From contig CAWDSF010000010.1 of assembly GCA_963804885.1 (NCBI GenBank), forward strand, positions 124,001 to 188,000: a stretch of 64,000 nucleotides of DNA. Reading direction: 5' to 3'. Positions 1 to 8,809 of the stretch are shown piece after piece (positions within the stretch are counted from its first letter, which is position 1; each line of letters begins with the position of its first letter). The DNA comes from PALSA-1004 sp963804885 (GTDB lineage: Bacteria; Pseudomonadota; Gammaproteobacteria; Burkholderiales; SG8-41). The notes beneath the pieces are model-generated. The model did not search any database. It was not told the origin of the DNA and saw only the letters and a program-made list of their open reading frames with translations. The position numbers were made by a program, and so were the translations under genes.

Positions 1-589
1 GCGGCAATCCCTCAAACTCCCGCCACTCCTGCGGTTCCGGTGGTGCATCCATCCGGACTGCGCCTGGCAAGCAGTAGCTGAGCATCGAAGTCACTCTTTC
101 GTCGCCGTGGCCGTGCGCCGAGCCAAGTTTGGGATAGAGGTCCTGCGTACTTTTTTCGGCCAGGACCACCGGATTGATGTAGCCCATGATTACCCCGTAT
201 TTCTCGCGGATCTGCCGTCCCGCATGCTCCATGATCGGTTCGTTGGTCTGGTGGGAATTGACCAGCAGCACATGATCGAAGCCGTCCTTTACCAGCGCTT
301 CGCAAATATCGTAGATCAGACGGCGCAGCGTATCGGGTTGCAATGAGATGGTGCCGGGAAAATTGCGGTGGCGCGACGAGTAACCGTAACTCAGCAGCGG
401 CGCGACCACCGCCCCGGTCTCGGCGGCGATCCGCTTCGTGATCTCGAAAACGAGCAGGCCGTCCGTCCCCATCGGACCGAGCGTGCCGTTTTGTTCGTGC
501 GTGCCGATGGGCACCAGCACCGCAGCGCCCCGATCGCGCGCAGCTTCCACTTCCTTCCAGGTCATGTAAGCGAGTTCACATTGCGCCAT
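1..589 (-). CDS. Creatininase-family amidohydrolase (partial, runs off window start)
   Basis: The frame reads through 196 codons from ATG at 589 to the window edge without a stop, so the C-terminus is missing. A GGGAG ribosome site lies just upstream. Creatininase-family enzymes are metal-dependent amidohydrolases acting on C-N bonds of small cyclic or linear amides. The usual EQHG...D motif appears as GTHEQNG (E32, Q33, N34) with D43, and the usual NGHGGN as NSHQTN. A later HGHGDERVTS matches the HAGE.ETS region. The His-to-Asn change at N34 affects a position that is normally a metal ligand, so activity or metal content may differ. It is the last gene of a minus-strand catabolic series, 43 bp after the iron-ADH-like gene. 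Substrate unknown. Confidence 0.8.
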   Translation of the reverse strand, partial: MAQCELAYMTWKEVEAARDRGAAVLVPIGTHEQNGTLGPMGTDGLLVFEITKRIAAETGAVVAPLLSYGYSSRHRNFPGTISLQPDTLRRLIYDICEALVKDGFDHVLLVNSHQTNEPIMEHAGRQIREKYGVIMGYINPVVLAEKSTQDLYPKLGSAHGHGDERVTSMLSYCLPGAVRMDAPPEPQEWREFEGLP

Positions 590-632
590 TTTGTTTCTCC
601 CTTTCAGCGACGTCGGTCAGTTACGAGGTTGA

Positions 633-1840
633 TTACCAAGCCGCCTGCAGCACGTCGCGCAACAACTCGCGCTCGCGCACGAATTCACGCTTCGGATCGG
701 CGTTGAAATTTTTCAGCGAATTTTCCAGTACCTGGTCGAGGCCTTCACGCGGAAACTCGAGCTCGCGCAGCCGCGTCGGCATGCCCAGGCCGGTAAAGAA
801 TTTATCGAGATAGTCGGCCGCAAGCTGCGGCGCGTCGGCGAGCGGCATGGCGTCGTTCCACACGCCGAGGCCGCGCGCGAGATTTCCCATCGCCTGTGGA
901 TCGCGGCTTCCCAGGCGGCGCAGCACGGTGCCGGTCAGCGCGGTATTCGCTTCGCCCTGCCCGATGTGCGGAAACGAGATGAACAGCGCGGTCGCGAATG
1001 CATACGTCGCGCGCACGACCCAGTGCCTTGCCGCGGCGCTGCCGCCTTCGTCGGCGTCGCGATTCAACAGAAAGGCCGCCGCGCACAGCTCGATGCGCGG
1101 CGCGGCATCGGTTGCATCCATGATTCTGGGCAAAGCCCGGGCGGCGAGGCGATGTGCATGCAGGCGCACGCCTTCGAGCAGCGGGTTGACGTCGTCCCAG
1201 CCGAGATTCATCACGCTGCGCCAGTAGACCGAGCAGCCTGCCGTGCGGATCAGGGAAGATGGCGCGGTCAGCAGCGCGTCGGCGTCCCAGAACAGCGCCT
1301 TGGGCCGCGTCTTCGGATCGAAGAACTCCATGCGGTGGTCGAGCGTGTCGTCGCGCAGCGCGGAGCCGCCACGGTTCTGCGCAGAGGTCGGCACCGTCAG
1401 CACATTGATGATCGGCAGCTTGGGCGCCAGCAACTTGGGACTGATGGCGGGTGCGTTGTCGGGATATTGCGTGATCAGGTCGTGCGGCGCGCCTTTTTCG
1501 GCAAGCAGTATCGCAACCACGCGGGTGGCTTGCGTCACGCTGCCGCCGCCGACGCTGATGAGCAGGTCGGCGTTGGCAGCGCGCGCCGCGGCAGTCGCGG
1601 CGAGCACCGACGGCAGCGTCGAATCCTTCTCGATTTCATCGAACACGCCCGCGCAACCGTCGCCGAGTATGCGGCGCATGCGCGCGATGAGATCGGTGCG
1701 GCGCGAGACGGTGCGGCCGCATAGAATGAACGCGCGCTGCGCCTTGTTGCGCTTTAATTCCGCGGGCAGATTTTCGAGCGCGTCCTTGCCGCTGTAAACG
1801 CGGAACGCAGACTCAGCGCTTTGAAATCCGTGGAAACCAT
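633..1840 (-). CDS. Iron-containing alcohol dehydrogenase / maleylacetate reductase-like protein (frameshifted N-terminus)
   Basis: The main open frame starts at ATG 1679 but homology-like sequence (FRVYSGKDALENLPAEL) continues upstream in frame with no start codon. The ATG at 1840 (MVSTDFKALS) joins it if one base is restored near 1811–1818. The span is 1208 bp, one short of 403 codons. SVGGGSVTQATR is the NAD-binding GGGS motif of the family. The metal-binding signatures look lost: the D-x3-H of the GMDALxHAxE motif aligns with a region lacking both, and the last HG(E/V)AN motif reads QGEAN. It may therefore be metal-independent or catalytically altered. Likely an NAD(P)-dependent oxidoreductase; substrate unknown. 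Confidence 0.75.
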
Positions 1841-1884
1841 CGCCTATCGAGACTGCTTATCTCTATCGCACGTGAAAGGTAATT

Positions 1885-1907
1885 CCCTCCCCCTTGACGG
1901 GGGAGGG
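1885..1907. repeat. GC-rich palindrome, REP-like hairpin
   Basis: A perfect 9-bp inverted repeat, CCCTCCCCC and GGGGGAGGG, with a five-base TTGAC loop, followed by CTAGGGTG. It lies in the 148-bp gap between the iron-ADH-like gene and the acyl-CoA synthetase alpha gene. The form resembles intergenic palindromic repeats common in proteobacterial genomes. It could damp read-through or stabilise the 3' end of the upstream message. No T run follows on the minus strand, so it is not a classical terminator. Confidence 0.55.
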
Positions 1908-1988
1908 CTAGGGTGCGGTCAACGTGCAAGTTCAGCCCATCCCACCTTCCTCAGGGAATCTAAACGTCGGAAAAACCCGCCCGTGCAT

Positions 1989-3437
1989 CTACCCGCCGCG
2001 CGTATGCAGGAAACGCTCGTGCGCCTGCAAAGCCGCGAGCGCGTGCCCGGCGTTGCTCATCTCGTCGTAGACCGGGATGCCGAGTGCTAAGGCGCTGTCG
2101 CGAAATCCGCGCTTGCGGGCTTCGAGCTCGGGATCGCCGTCGGAGCGCAGCACGAGCAGGAAATGCGCCTGGCCCGGGTAATGCGTTTGCACGCGCAGTG
2201 CGGCCTTGAGCACGTTCTCGATCACTTCGGGCGGCGTGCGCCCGGCAAATGCCGACATGTTCAGATGCATGACCAGCGCTTCCGGTTTTCCCTTGCTGTA
2301 GATTTCATCGAGAATTTTTTCGGCGACGCTGCCGTTTTCCTGCTGCAGCGTGCTGACCGGGCAGTCGACCGGATTGGTGATGCTGGTGCCCGGCGGCAGC
2401 TTCAACGCGGCGAGCGCATCGAGCGCCGGCTGCCCGAACGGCGTCACGTCGAGACCGAGCCGCGCGAAACAATCGGTGGCGAGCACGCTGGTGCCGCCGC
2501 CGTTGCCGAACAGCACCACGCGTTTGGTCGGATGCTGCGGCTGCGGCGTCAGCGTCTGGAAAATGAGCAGCGTGTCGATGAATTGATCGAGCGTGTCGAC
2601 GAGCACGCAACCGGTTTGGCGCGACAGCGCGATCCACGCGCGGTCGTCGCCTGCGAGCGAACCCGTGTGCGAAGCCGCGGCAGCGAGACCCTGGCCCGTG
2701 CGGCCGCCTTTCAGGATGACCACCGGCTTCTTCGCCTTGGCCGCGCGCAGCATCTCAAACAGGCGGCGCCCATCCTTGGCCGTCTCGATGTAGAAACCGA
2801 CCACTTTGGTCTGGTCATCGGCGAGGTAGAACTCGAGCAGGTCCGACGGCGTCACGTCGGCGCAGTTGCCGACGGTGACGAGACCGGAAAATTTCACGCC
2901 TCGACTCAAGCCGCGCCGAATGATATCGGTGCCGAGCCCGCCGCTTTGCGAGATCACGCCGACCGTGCCGACTTCCTTGGGGCTGATTTCAGTGAACGTA
3001 ATGCGGCCGCGCGGCGTGTAGATGCCCAGACAATTCGGCCCGAGCAAACGCATGCCGCCCGCGCGCGCGGCCTCGAGCAGGCGCTGCTGCAAATCCTTGC
3101 CTTCATCGACTTCGCCGAAGCCGCTCGACACCACCTGCGCGTAGCGCACGCGGCCGGCCGCGACTTTGAGCATGTCGGGAATCTGCGCGCCGGACACCGC
3201 GATATAGGCGTAATCGACCGGCTTGGGGGTCGCCGCGAGGCTCGGATACGCGGTCAGCCCGTCGATCGTTGGCGCCGTGGGATGGATCGGATAAATCTCG
3301 CCGGCGAAACCGTACTCGCGTATCCGCCGGATGAAGACGTTCGGCAGCGCGTTGCCCTTGCTCGATGCGCCGACGACCGCGACGGTTTTCGGCATGAACA
3401 ACGGCCCGTAGCGCTCGAGCATGGCGTCGACGCTCAT
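1989..3437 (-). CDS. NDP-forming acyl-CoA synthetase, alpha subunit (CoA-binding and ligase-CoA domains)
   Basis: 482 residues. The N-terminal CoA-binding Rossmann domain shows VAVVGASSKGN near residues 18–28, followed by a succinyl-CoA-ligase-like domain with GPNCLG and VISQSGGLG. ASHTGSLAGD near residue 260 carries the His that is phosphorylated in this family. These enzymes interconvert acyl-CoA plus ADP or GDP and phosphate with the free acid plus ATP or GTP, so the pair can activate an acid or conserve energy from a thioester. The start overlaps the stop of the ATP-grasp beta subunit (3434–3437), showing translational coupling. Acyl specificity unknown. Confidence 0.88.
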   Translation of the reverse strand: MSVDAMLERYGPLFMPKTVAVVGASSKGNALPNVFIRRIREYGFAGEIYPIHPTAPTIDGLTAYPSLAATPKPVDYAYIAVSGAQIPDMLKVAAGRVRYAQVVSSGFGEVDEGKDLQQRLLEAARAGGMRLLGPNCLGIYTPRGRITFTEISPKEVGTVGVISQSGGLGTDIIRRGLSRGVKFSGLVTVGNCADVTPSDLLEFYLADDQTKVVGFYIETAKDGRRLFEMLRAAKAKKPVVILKGGRTGQGLAAAASHTGSLAGDDRAWIALSRQTGCVLVDTLDQFIDTLLIFQTLTPQPQHPTKRVVLFGNGGGTSVLATDCFARLGLDVTPFGQPALDALAALKLPPGTSITNPVDCPVSTLQQENGSVAEKILDEIYSKGKPEALVMHLNMSAFAGRTPPEVIENVLKAALRVQTHYPGQAHFLLVLRSDGDPELEARKRGFRDSALALGIPVYDEMSNAGHALAALQAHERFLHTRGG

Positions 3438-4132
3438 GCGAGGATGAACCGCGCGTCGACCGCCACTGCGCCGGTTTCGGACACGATCAGCGGATTGATG
3501 TCGGCTTCCGTGAAGTCGTCCGCGTGCCGCATCAGGAGCCCGTCGTCGCCGCCGATCTTCAGCAGCACGTCGACGATCGCGTCGCGAGAAACCGGCTTAC
3601 GTCCGCGCGCGCCCTCGAGAATGGCGGCGCCTTTCAACTCGGCCAGCATTTCTTCGGCATCGAGCCGCGTGATCGGGCAGATGCGGAACGCGACGTCCGC
3701 CAGCACCTCGACGAAAATGCCGCCGAGGCCCACCATGACCATGGGCCCGAAATCCGGATCGCGCACGCTGCCGACTACGATTTCCTGCCCGGCGGGCGCC
3801 ATTTCCTCGATTAAATAGCCGTCGATTCGCGCCGCTTTGATCGCGGGCAACGTCGCCATCGCGTCGATCGCCTGCCCGACCTCATGCGCATTCTGCAAAC
3901 CGATTTTGACGCCGCCGGCGTCGCTCTTGTGCAGTATGTCGGGCGACATGACTTTCACTGCGAGCGGCGGTGTCAGTCCGGCGGCGGCGGCTGCCGCGGC
4001 ACCTGCGTTCGGGACTGTCACCGACCGCGGAACCTTCACGCCGAAGCCCGCGAGCAATTGCTTGCCGGCAAGTTCATCAAGCGCTGCGCGGCTCTGCGCG
4101 CGCGCCGCTGCAATGAGCTCGACGCCGGTCAT
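3434..4132 (-). CDS. NDP-forming acyl-CoA synthetase, beta subunit (ATP-grasp domain)
   Basis: 232 residues forming an ATP-grasp domain of the type found as the beta subunit or C-terminal part of ADP-forming acetyl-CoA synthetases. PPLAVKVMSPDILHKSDAGGV near residues 55–75 is the characteristic HKSD.GGV nucleotide-binding region. VMVGLGGIFVEVL and the final DINPLIV are conserved in the family. It pairs with the alpha subunit directly downstream (ATGA overlap at 3434–3437), and its own start overlaps the biotin carboxylase stop (4129–4132). The two overlaps place the three genes in one operon. Confidence 0.88.
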   Translation of the reverse strand: MTGVELIAAARAQSRAALDELAGKQLLAGFGVKVPRSVTVPNAGAAAAAAAGLTPPLAVKVMSPDILHKSDAGGVKIGLQNAHEVGQAIDAMATLPAIKAARIDGYLIEEMAPAGQEIVVGSVRDPDFGPMVMVGLGGIFVEVLADVAFRICPITRLDAEEMLAELKGAAILEGARGRKPVSRDAIVDVLLKIGGDDGLLMRHADDFTEADINPLIVSETGAVAVDARFILA

Positions 4133-5481
4133 GTCTTTTTCTTAGTGAGCACTTCGGGTATCAGACCCGTGTGCACGTCGCCCGAGCGGAACTGCTCGGA
4201 ACGCAATATCGCAACCACCGCCGGGATGTTCGTCTTGGGACCTTTGATGTCGAACGCTTCCAGCGCCAGGATGAGCTTGTCGATCGCCAGCTCGCGCGTA
4301 GCCTCATGCACGATGACCTTGGCTATCATCGGGTCGTAATGCGGCGTCACGTCGCGGCCTTCGGCGTAGCCGGTCTCGATGCGGATCGATTTATCGTCGG
4401 GCGGTCGGAACACCGTGAGCTTGCCCGGCGACGGGAAAAAATTCTTGGGATCTTCGGCATACACGCGCGCTTGCAGCGCATGGCCGTTGATCGCGAGTTT
4501 ATTCGGCAGTATCGCGGACAGTTGCTCGCCGGCGGCGGAACGGATCTGCGCCTGCACGAGATCGACGCCGGTCACCTCCTCGGTTACGCCATGCTCGACC
4601 TGCAGACGCGTATTCATTTCGAGAAAGTTGAACGAGCCGTCGGCGCTCATCAGCATTTCGACGGTGCCGATGTTGTCGTAGCCCATCTCCTTGATGATAG
4701 ACGCGATCTGATCCGCCACCGCGTTCACTTTGGAGCGCTCGAGGGCGGGACCCGGCGCCTCTTCGATGACTTTCTGGTTGCGGCGCTGCACCGAGCAATC
4801 GCGCTCGAACAAGTGCACCGCATTGCCGTGCTGGTCGCCGAGCACCTGGAATTCGACATGGCGCGGGCGCTCGAACAGGCGCTCGAGATAGACTTCGGCG
4901 TTGCCGAAACCGCGGCTCGCCATCGAGCGCGAGCGCTCGACCACCGCCAGCAGCTCGCTTTCATCCTTGGCCGGCAGCATGCCGATGCCGCCGCCGCCGC
5001 CCGCCGGCTTGACCAGCACCGGGTAACCGATCGCGCGTGCGGCCGCGAGGATCGCCGCGGGCTCCATCGGCAGCACGTCCGAGCCCTTCGACATGGGCAT
5101 GCCGTATTGCGCGGCGATTTCGCGCGCGCGCGTCTTGTGCCCCATCGCGTCTATCCACTTCGGCGAAGGCCCGATAAAGTGCACGCCCGCGTCGGTCACG
5201 CGCTGCGCGAATTGCGCATTCTCGGACAGGAACCCGTAGCCCGGATGCACGCCGTCGACACCCGCGCGCTTGAAGACGTCGAGCAGCAGATCCTGGTTCA
5301 GATAGCTGTCGCGCGCCGGCGCCGCGCCGATCGCGTAAGTCTCGGCCGCCATTTCGAGGTACGGCGCGCCGTAATCCGCTTCCGAATAGATCGCGACCGC
5401 CTTGATGCGCATTTCGTACAACGCACGCAGCACACGCGCGGCAACGGCGCCGCGGTTGGCTACGACAACTTTGTTGAACAT
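4129..5481 (-). CDS. Biotin carboxylase subunit of an acyl-CoA carboxylase
   Basis: 450 residues starting MFNKVVVANRG at ATG 5481, with AAAGG upstream. It catalyses ATP- and bicarbonate-dependent carboxylation of biotin on a carrier protein. Seen motifs: HPGYGFLSENAQFA near residue 85, the glycine-rich ATP loop KPAGGGGGIGM near 160, and the catalytic-region EMNTRLQVEHGVTEEVTG near 285. The length matches a free-standing AccC-like subunit with no fused biotinyl domain, so it needs the separate carrier at 9567–9788. It is the only biotin carboxylase in the window although four carboxyltransferases are present. An apparent long fusion with the upstream carboxyltransferase frame is an artefact of a frameshift in that gene. 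Confidence 0.92.
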   Translation of the reverse strand: MFNKVVVANRGAVAARVLRALYEMRIKAVAIYSEADYGAPYLEMAAETYAIGAAPARDSYLNQDLLLDVFKRAGVDGVHPGYGFLSENAQFAQRVTDAGVHFIGPSPKWIDAMGHKTRAREIAAQYGMPMSKGSDVLPMEPAAILAAARAIGYPVLVKPAGGGGGIGMLPAKDESELLAVVERSRSMASRGFGNAEVYLERLFERPRHVEFQVLGDQHGNAVHLFERDCSVQRRNQKVIEEAPGPALERSKVNAVADQIASIIKEMGYDNIGTVEMLMSADGSFNFLEMNTRLQVEHGVTEEVTGVDLVQAQIRSAAGEQLSAILPNKLAINGHALQARVYAEDPKNFFPSPGKLTVFRPPDDKSIRIETGYAEGRDVTPHYDPMIAKVIVHEATRELAIDKLILALEAFDIKGPKTNIPAVVAILRSEQFRSGDVHTGLIPEVLTKKKT

Positions 5482-5528
5482 CGAAACCTTTCGACTGCAG
5501 TCGGCGCCGCAATGGCCACCGGTAAAAG

Positions 5529-7065
5529 TTAGTAGCTCGTCGGCCACATCCGCATCAGATGCTGGCCGACGCCTTTGGTCATGCGCAGCTTGTACACGTC
5601 GAGCATGCGTATCAGGTAGTCGCGCGTCTCGGCGGGAAGTATCACGGCCTGCGCGGCAAATACCGACGCAAGTCCCCACACGTCCGAGCCCTGCTCGATT
5701 TCGGCGAGCCGTGCCGGATAGTCGGCGTCGCCCGGCTTCACGCCGTGCACGATGGTCGTCGCGAATTCGGGGCTCATGAAACTGATTTCGGCGGTCGGCC
5801 ACGCCGCTATGTCGTCGGAGTGGCGGCCGCCGCCCATGCAGACATACGCGCGGCCATAGCTCTTGCGCAGGATCACGGTCAGCTTGGGCACGGTGACGAG
5901 CGTCATCGCGTTCATGAAGTTCATGATCTTGCCCGGCGCGCCGCTTTTTTCGGCTTCGGTGCCGATCTGGAAACCCGGCGTGTCGACGAGCATCACGATC
6001 GGGATGTTGAACGAATCGCACAGCACCAGGAAGTCGACGATCTTGCGGCACGCGTCCGCGTCGAGCGCGCCGCCGCGATGCAAGCGGATTGTTGGCGACG
6101 ATGCCCACACTCTTGCCGCCCAGGCGCGCGAGGCCGACCGTTGCACTCTTGCCGAAGCGCGGCTTCAATTCAAACAACGTGTCCTTGTCCACCAGCGCCC
6201 TGATTACGCGCTTCATGTCGTACACCTGCGTGCGCTTCTCGGGCAGGATGGAAAACACGTCGCGCATATCGGCGCCGGAACCGGCGGGCACCGGCGCGTC
6301 CGGCGGCGCTTCGCGATGGTGGCTCGGCAGATAGGAGAGAAAGCGCTTGATCGCGCCGAACATCTCCTCCTCGGTATCGACGACCTGGTCGATGAGCCCG
6401 GTGATTTCGGCGTGCATGCGCCAGCCGCCGAGCTCTTCGAGATCGACTTTTTCGCCAAGCGCCATCTCGATCAGGCGCGGGCTCGATACCGCCATCGTCG
6501 CGCCTTTTTGCATCACCGCGAAATCGGCGAGGCACGCGAGCCACGCGGACGAGCCGAACGAGGGGCCGACTACGGCGGTCGCGAGCGGCGTCTCGCGCGT
6601 GCGGCGGAATTGAGTGTTGTCGTTGCCGAGCAGAAGTCCCATGCCGCGCGCGCCCATCGCGTCGGGCAAACGCGCGCCCGTCGATTCGCCGACGATCACG
6701 AGCGGCATGCCGCGCTCGGTCGCGGTGCGCTTCATGTGGCCGACTTTCTTGCCGTTGGTCGCGCTCGTCGAGGCGCCCTTGACGGTGAAGTCATTCACGA
6801 CGACGGCGACATCGCGCCCGTCGATGCGCGCGAAGCCGGCGAGCTTGCCGTCGGTCTGCGTCTCCGCTTCCTGCTCGGGATACACGCCCGACGCGCCGAA
6901 CAGGCCCGACTCGATAAAACTGCCTTCGTCGACCAATGCGGCAATGCGCTCGCGCGCATTGAGCACGCCGGCCTTCTTGCGCCGCGCGTATTTGTCCGCA
7001 CCGCCGCCGGCGAGCGCGCGCGCGCGCCGTGCCGCGTATTCGTCGAGTAGTTTTTCGAATGCCAT
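5529..7065 (-). CDS. Acyl-CoA carboxylase carboxyltransferase subunit, paralogue 1 (frameshifted near 6081)
   Basis: From ATG 7065 (MAFEKLLDEYAARR) to TAA at 5529, 1537 bp, one base over 512 codons. The N-terminal half (to IVANNPL) is followed in the next frame by HRGGALDADACRKIVDF, so one extra base lies near 6080–6083. The carboxyltransferase transfers CO2 from carboxybiotin to an acyl-CoA alpha or gamma carbon. Seen: NDFTVKGAS, GESTGARLPDAMG, the duplicated crotonase-like fold and a C-terminal WPTSY shared with paralogues 3 and 4. It sits 48 bp upstream of the biotin carboxylase in the same operon. Propionyl-, methylcrotonyl- or another CoA substrate cannot be told apart here. Confidence 0.88.
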
Positions 7066-7094
7066 GCTGTTCAGTCCCGGAAGTTGGTTGCGCG

Positions 7095-8712
7095 TTACGG
7101 CCGCACGCCCGCGCGCAGGCGCGGGCCGACGCGGGTCTGCATGCCGACCTGCGCGGCTTCGAGGAAGCTGCACAAGTAAGGCCGCGTTTCGCGCGGATCT
7201 ATGATGTCTTCGACGCCGAATGCCTCGGCGGTCAGGAACGGCGACGTCTGGCGGCGGAGGTCCGCTTCGATTTCGGCTTCTTTCTGCGCCGGATCGGCCG
7301 CCGCTTCGATCTCACGGCGGAACGCGGCTTTGACGCCACCCTCGATCGGCAATGAACCCCATTCCGCCGACGGCCACGCGATTTTGAAATTGAGCCCGTT
7401 GCGGTCTATGGTGCTGCCGCCGGCCATGCCATAGCACTTGCGCACGACGACCGTGTAAACGGGGACCGACAGCTGCATGTTCAGATAGCGGCCCTGCATG
7501 CCGATGCGCAGAATGCCGGCGGCTTCGGCTTCCATGCCGATCTGGAACCCCGGCACGTCGACCAGGAAAATAAGTCGGAATGTTGAACGTGTCGCACAGT
7601 TCGGTGAAATGCGTCTGCTTGCGCGCGGCCTTGACGTCGACGATGCCGCCGAACATCGGATTGAACGCGATCACGCCGACCACCATGCCGTTCATGCGGG
7701 CGAGGCTCGTGATGATCGCGCGACCGAACGTCGGCTGAATTTCGAACACCGACTCGCGGTCGACGACCATCTCGATTAACTTGCGCATGTTGTACGGCTG
7801 GCGCTGCGAGCGCGGGATGATGTCGACCAGCGCATCTTCGCAGCGGTCGACCGGATCGCCGGACGCGATGCGCGGCGGCAGCTCCCACACGTTGGACGGC
7901 ATGTACGAAAGAAAGCGCCGGATCTGGTTCAGGCAGTCCGCCTCGTCTTCGGCGGCGTTGTCTATCGTGCCCGCGGTATCGACTGCCATTTTGTGGCCGC
8001 CGAGCTCTTCTTTCGTCACCTTGGTGCCGAACGCGCGCTCGACCACCGGCGGTCCCGCGGCGAAAATCTGGCTGTGGTCTTTGACCATCACGGTCCAGTG
8101 CGCAAGTATCGCGCGACCCGACGGCCCGCCCGCGGCAGTCCCCATCACCGCGCTGACCACCGGCACGATGCCCATCAATTCGACCGAGCGCTCGAAACCG
8201 TCGGGGCCCGAGCCCGGAAACGTCGCATGGCCGCGGCGTGAAATCGACGTGACGCTGCCCCCAACGCCGTCGACGAGATTTACGAGTGGAATCCGGTACT
8301 GGCAGGCCAGGTCTTCGATGAATCCGCCCTGGCCGCCCTTGCGCCGCTGGCCGCCGAAGCCGGCGCCGCCTTTGATCGTGTAATCCTCGCCGCCGATGGC
8401 GACCGGACGGCCGCCGATTTTGCCAATGCCGGCCACATATGGCGACGGTGTGAATCCGGTAAGCGCGCCGCTGGCGTCGTAAGTCGCTTTGCCGGCGAGC
8501 TTGCCGACTTCCTGGAACGTTGCGGGGTCGAGTACCGCGGCGATGCGCTCGCGGATGGTGAGCTTGCCGGCTGCGTGATGCTTGGCGACCGCAGCGGCGC
8601 CGCCGCAGGCTTCGGCGAGCGTGCGACGGCGTTGGATCTCCTCGGCTTCGGCTCTCCAGCTCATGAGTGGGTGCGGCGGCTTGGGAGCGGCGGCCTTGCT
8701 TGCGGCGCGCAT
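7095..8712 (-). CDS. Acyl-CoA carboxylase carboxyltransferase subunit, paralogue 2 (frameshifted near 7567)
   Basis: First gene of the carboxylase operon, start ATG 8712; MSWRAEAEE about 16 residues in is an alternative start. Span is 1618 bp, one base over 539 codons. The frame breaks at an AAAA run at 7567–7570 on the plus strand: CDTFNIPTYF continues as LVDVPGFQIGMEAE after removing one base. It is the most divergent of the four. In place of GES(S/T)GAR(L/M)PD it has VDGVGGSVTSIS, and it lacks the WPTSY end. The ending is DPRETRPYL followed by a short tail. Predicted biotin-dependent carboxyltransferase; the altered acyl-CoA pocket suggests a different substrate from the other three. Confidence 0.85.
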
Positions 8713-8735
8713 CCCGGTTGGGGTCAGGGGAAGCT

Positions 8736-8803
8736 ATCCTAGCGGCAACCCCTTTTTGTTGTCAATGAGATTGTTGACAATCTGACAAGAGTCGCGCTAA
8801 GTT
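8736..8803. promoter_or_regulatory. Divergent sigma-70-like promoters for paralogue-2 operon and GntR regulator
   Basis: Minus strand: -35 TTGACA (8760–8765) and -10 TAGGAT (8736–8741) with an 18-bp spacer, reading into the carboxyltransferase at 8712. Plus strand: -35 TTGACA (8774–8779) and -10 TAAGTT (8798–8803) with an 18-bp spacer, reading into the GntR gene at 8810. The two -35 boxes lie eight bases apart, so one bound protein could block both. The predicted plus-strand start site is at or very near ATG 8810, so the regulator mRNA may be leaderless. Confidence 0.6.
8759..8782. promoter_or_regulatory. Probable GntR operator (inverted repeat over both -35 boxes)
   Basis: TTGTCAA (8759–8765) and TTGACAA (8774–8780) are exact inverted repeats. 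A second, tighter palindrome, GATTGT-TG-ACAATC, covers 8769–8782 and fits the TTGT..ACAA form typical of FCD-type GntR operators. Both overlap the facing promoters of the regulator and the carboxylase operon, which points to autoregulation and control of the operon by the adjacent GntR protein. Inferred, not shown. Confidence 0.55.
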
Positions 8804-8809
8804 ACGCGA

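Noticed and set aside
2163..3818. Long plus-strand frame opposite the acyl-CoA synthetase genes
   Set aside because: High-GC shadow frame, rich in Arg and His, with no family features and fully overlapping well-supported genes. The same applies to 4171–5532, 5863–7050, 11474–12844, 13896–15233, 15406–16848, 18224–19555, 22176–23927, 24715–26127 and 38395–39627.
4129..7173. An apparent 1014-residue fusion of carboxyltransferase and biotin carboxylase
   Set aside because: The carboxyltransferase C-terminal half lies in a different frame (to TAA at 5529). The fused reading is nonsense between about 6080 and 5482 and only appears because of a one-base shift. These are two genes.
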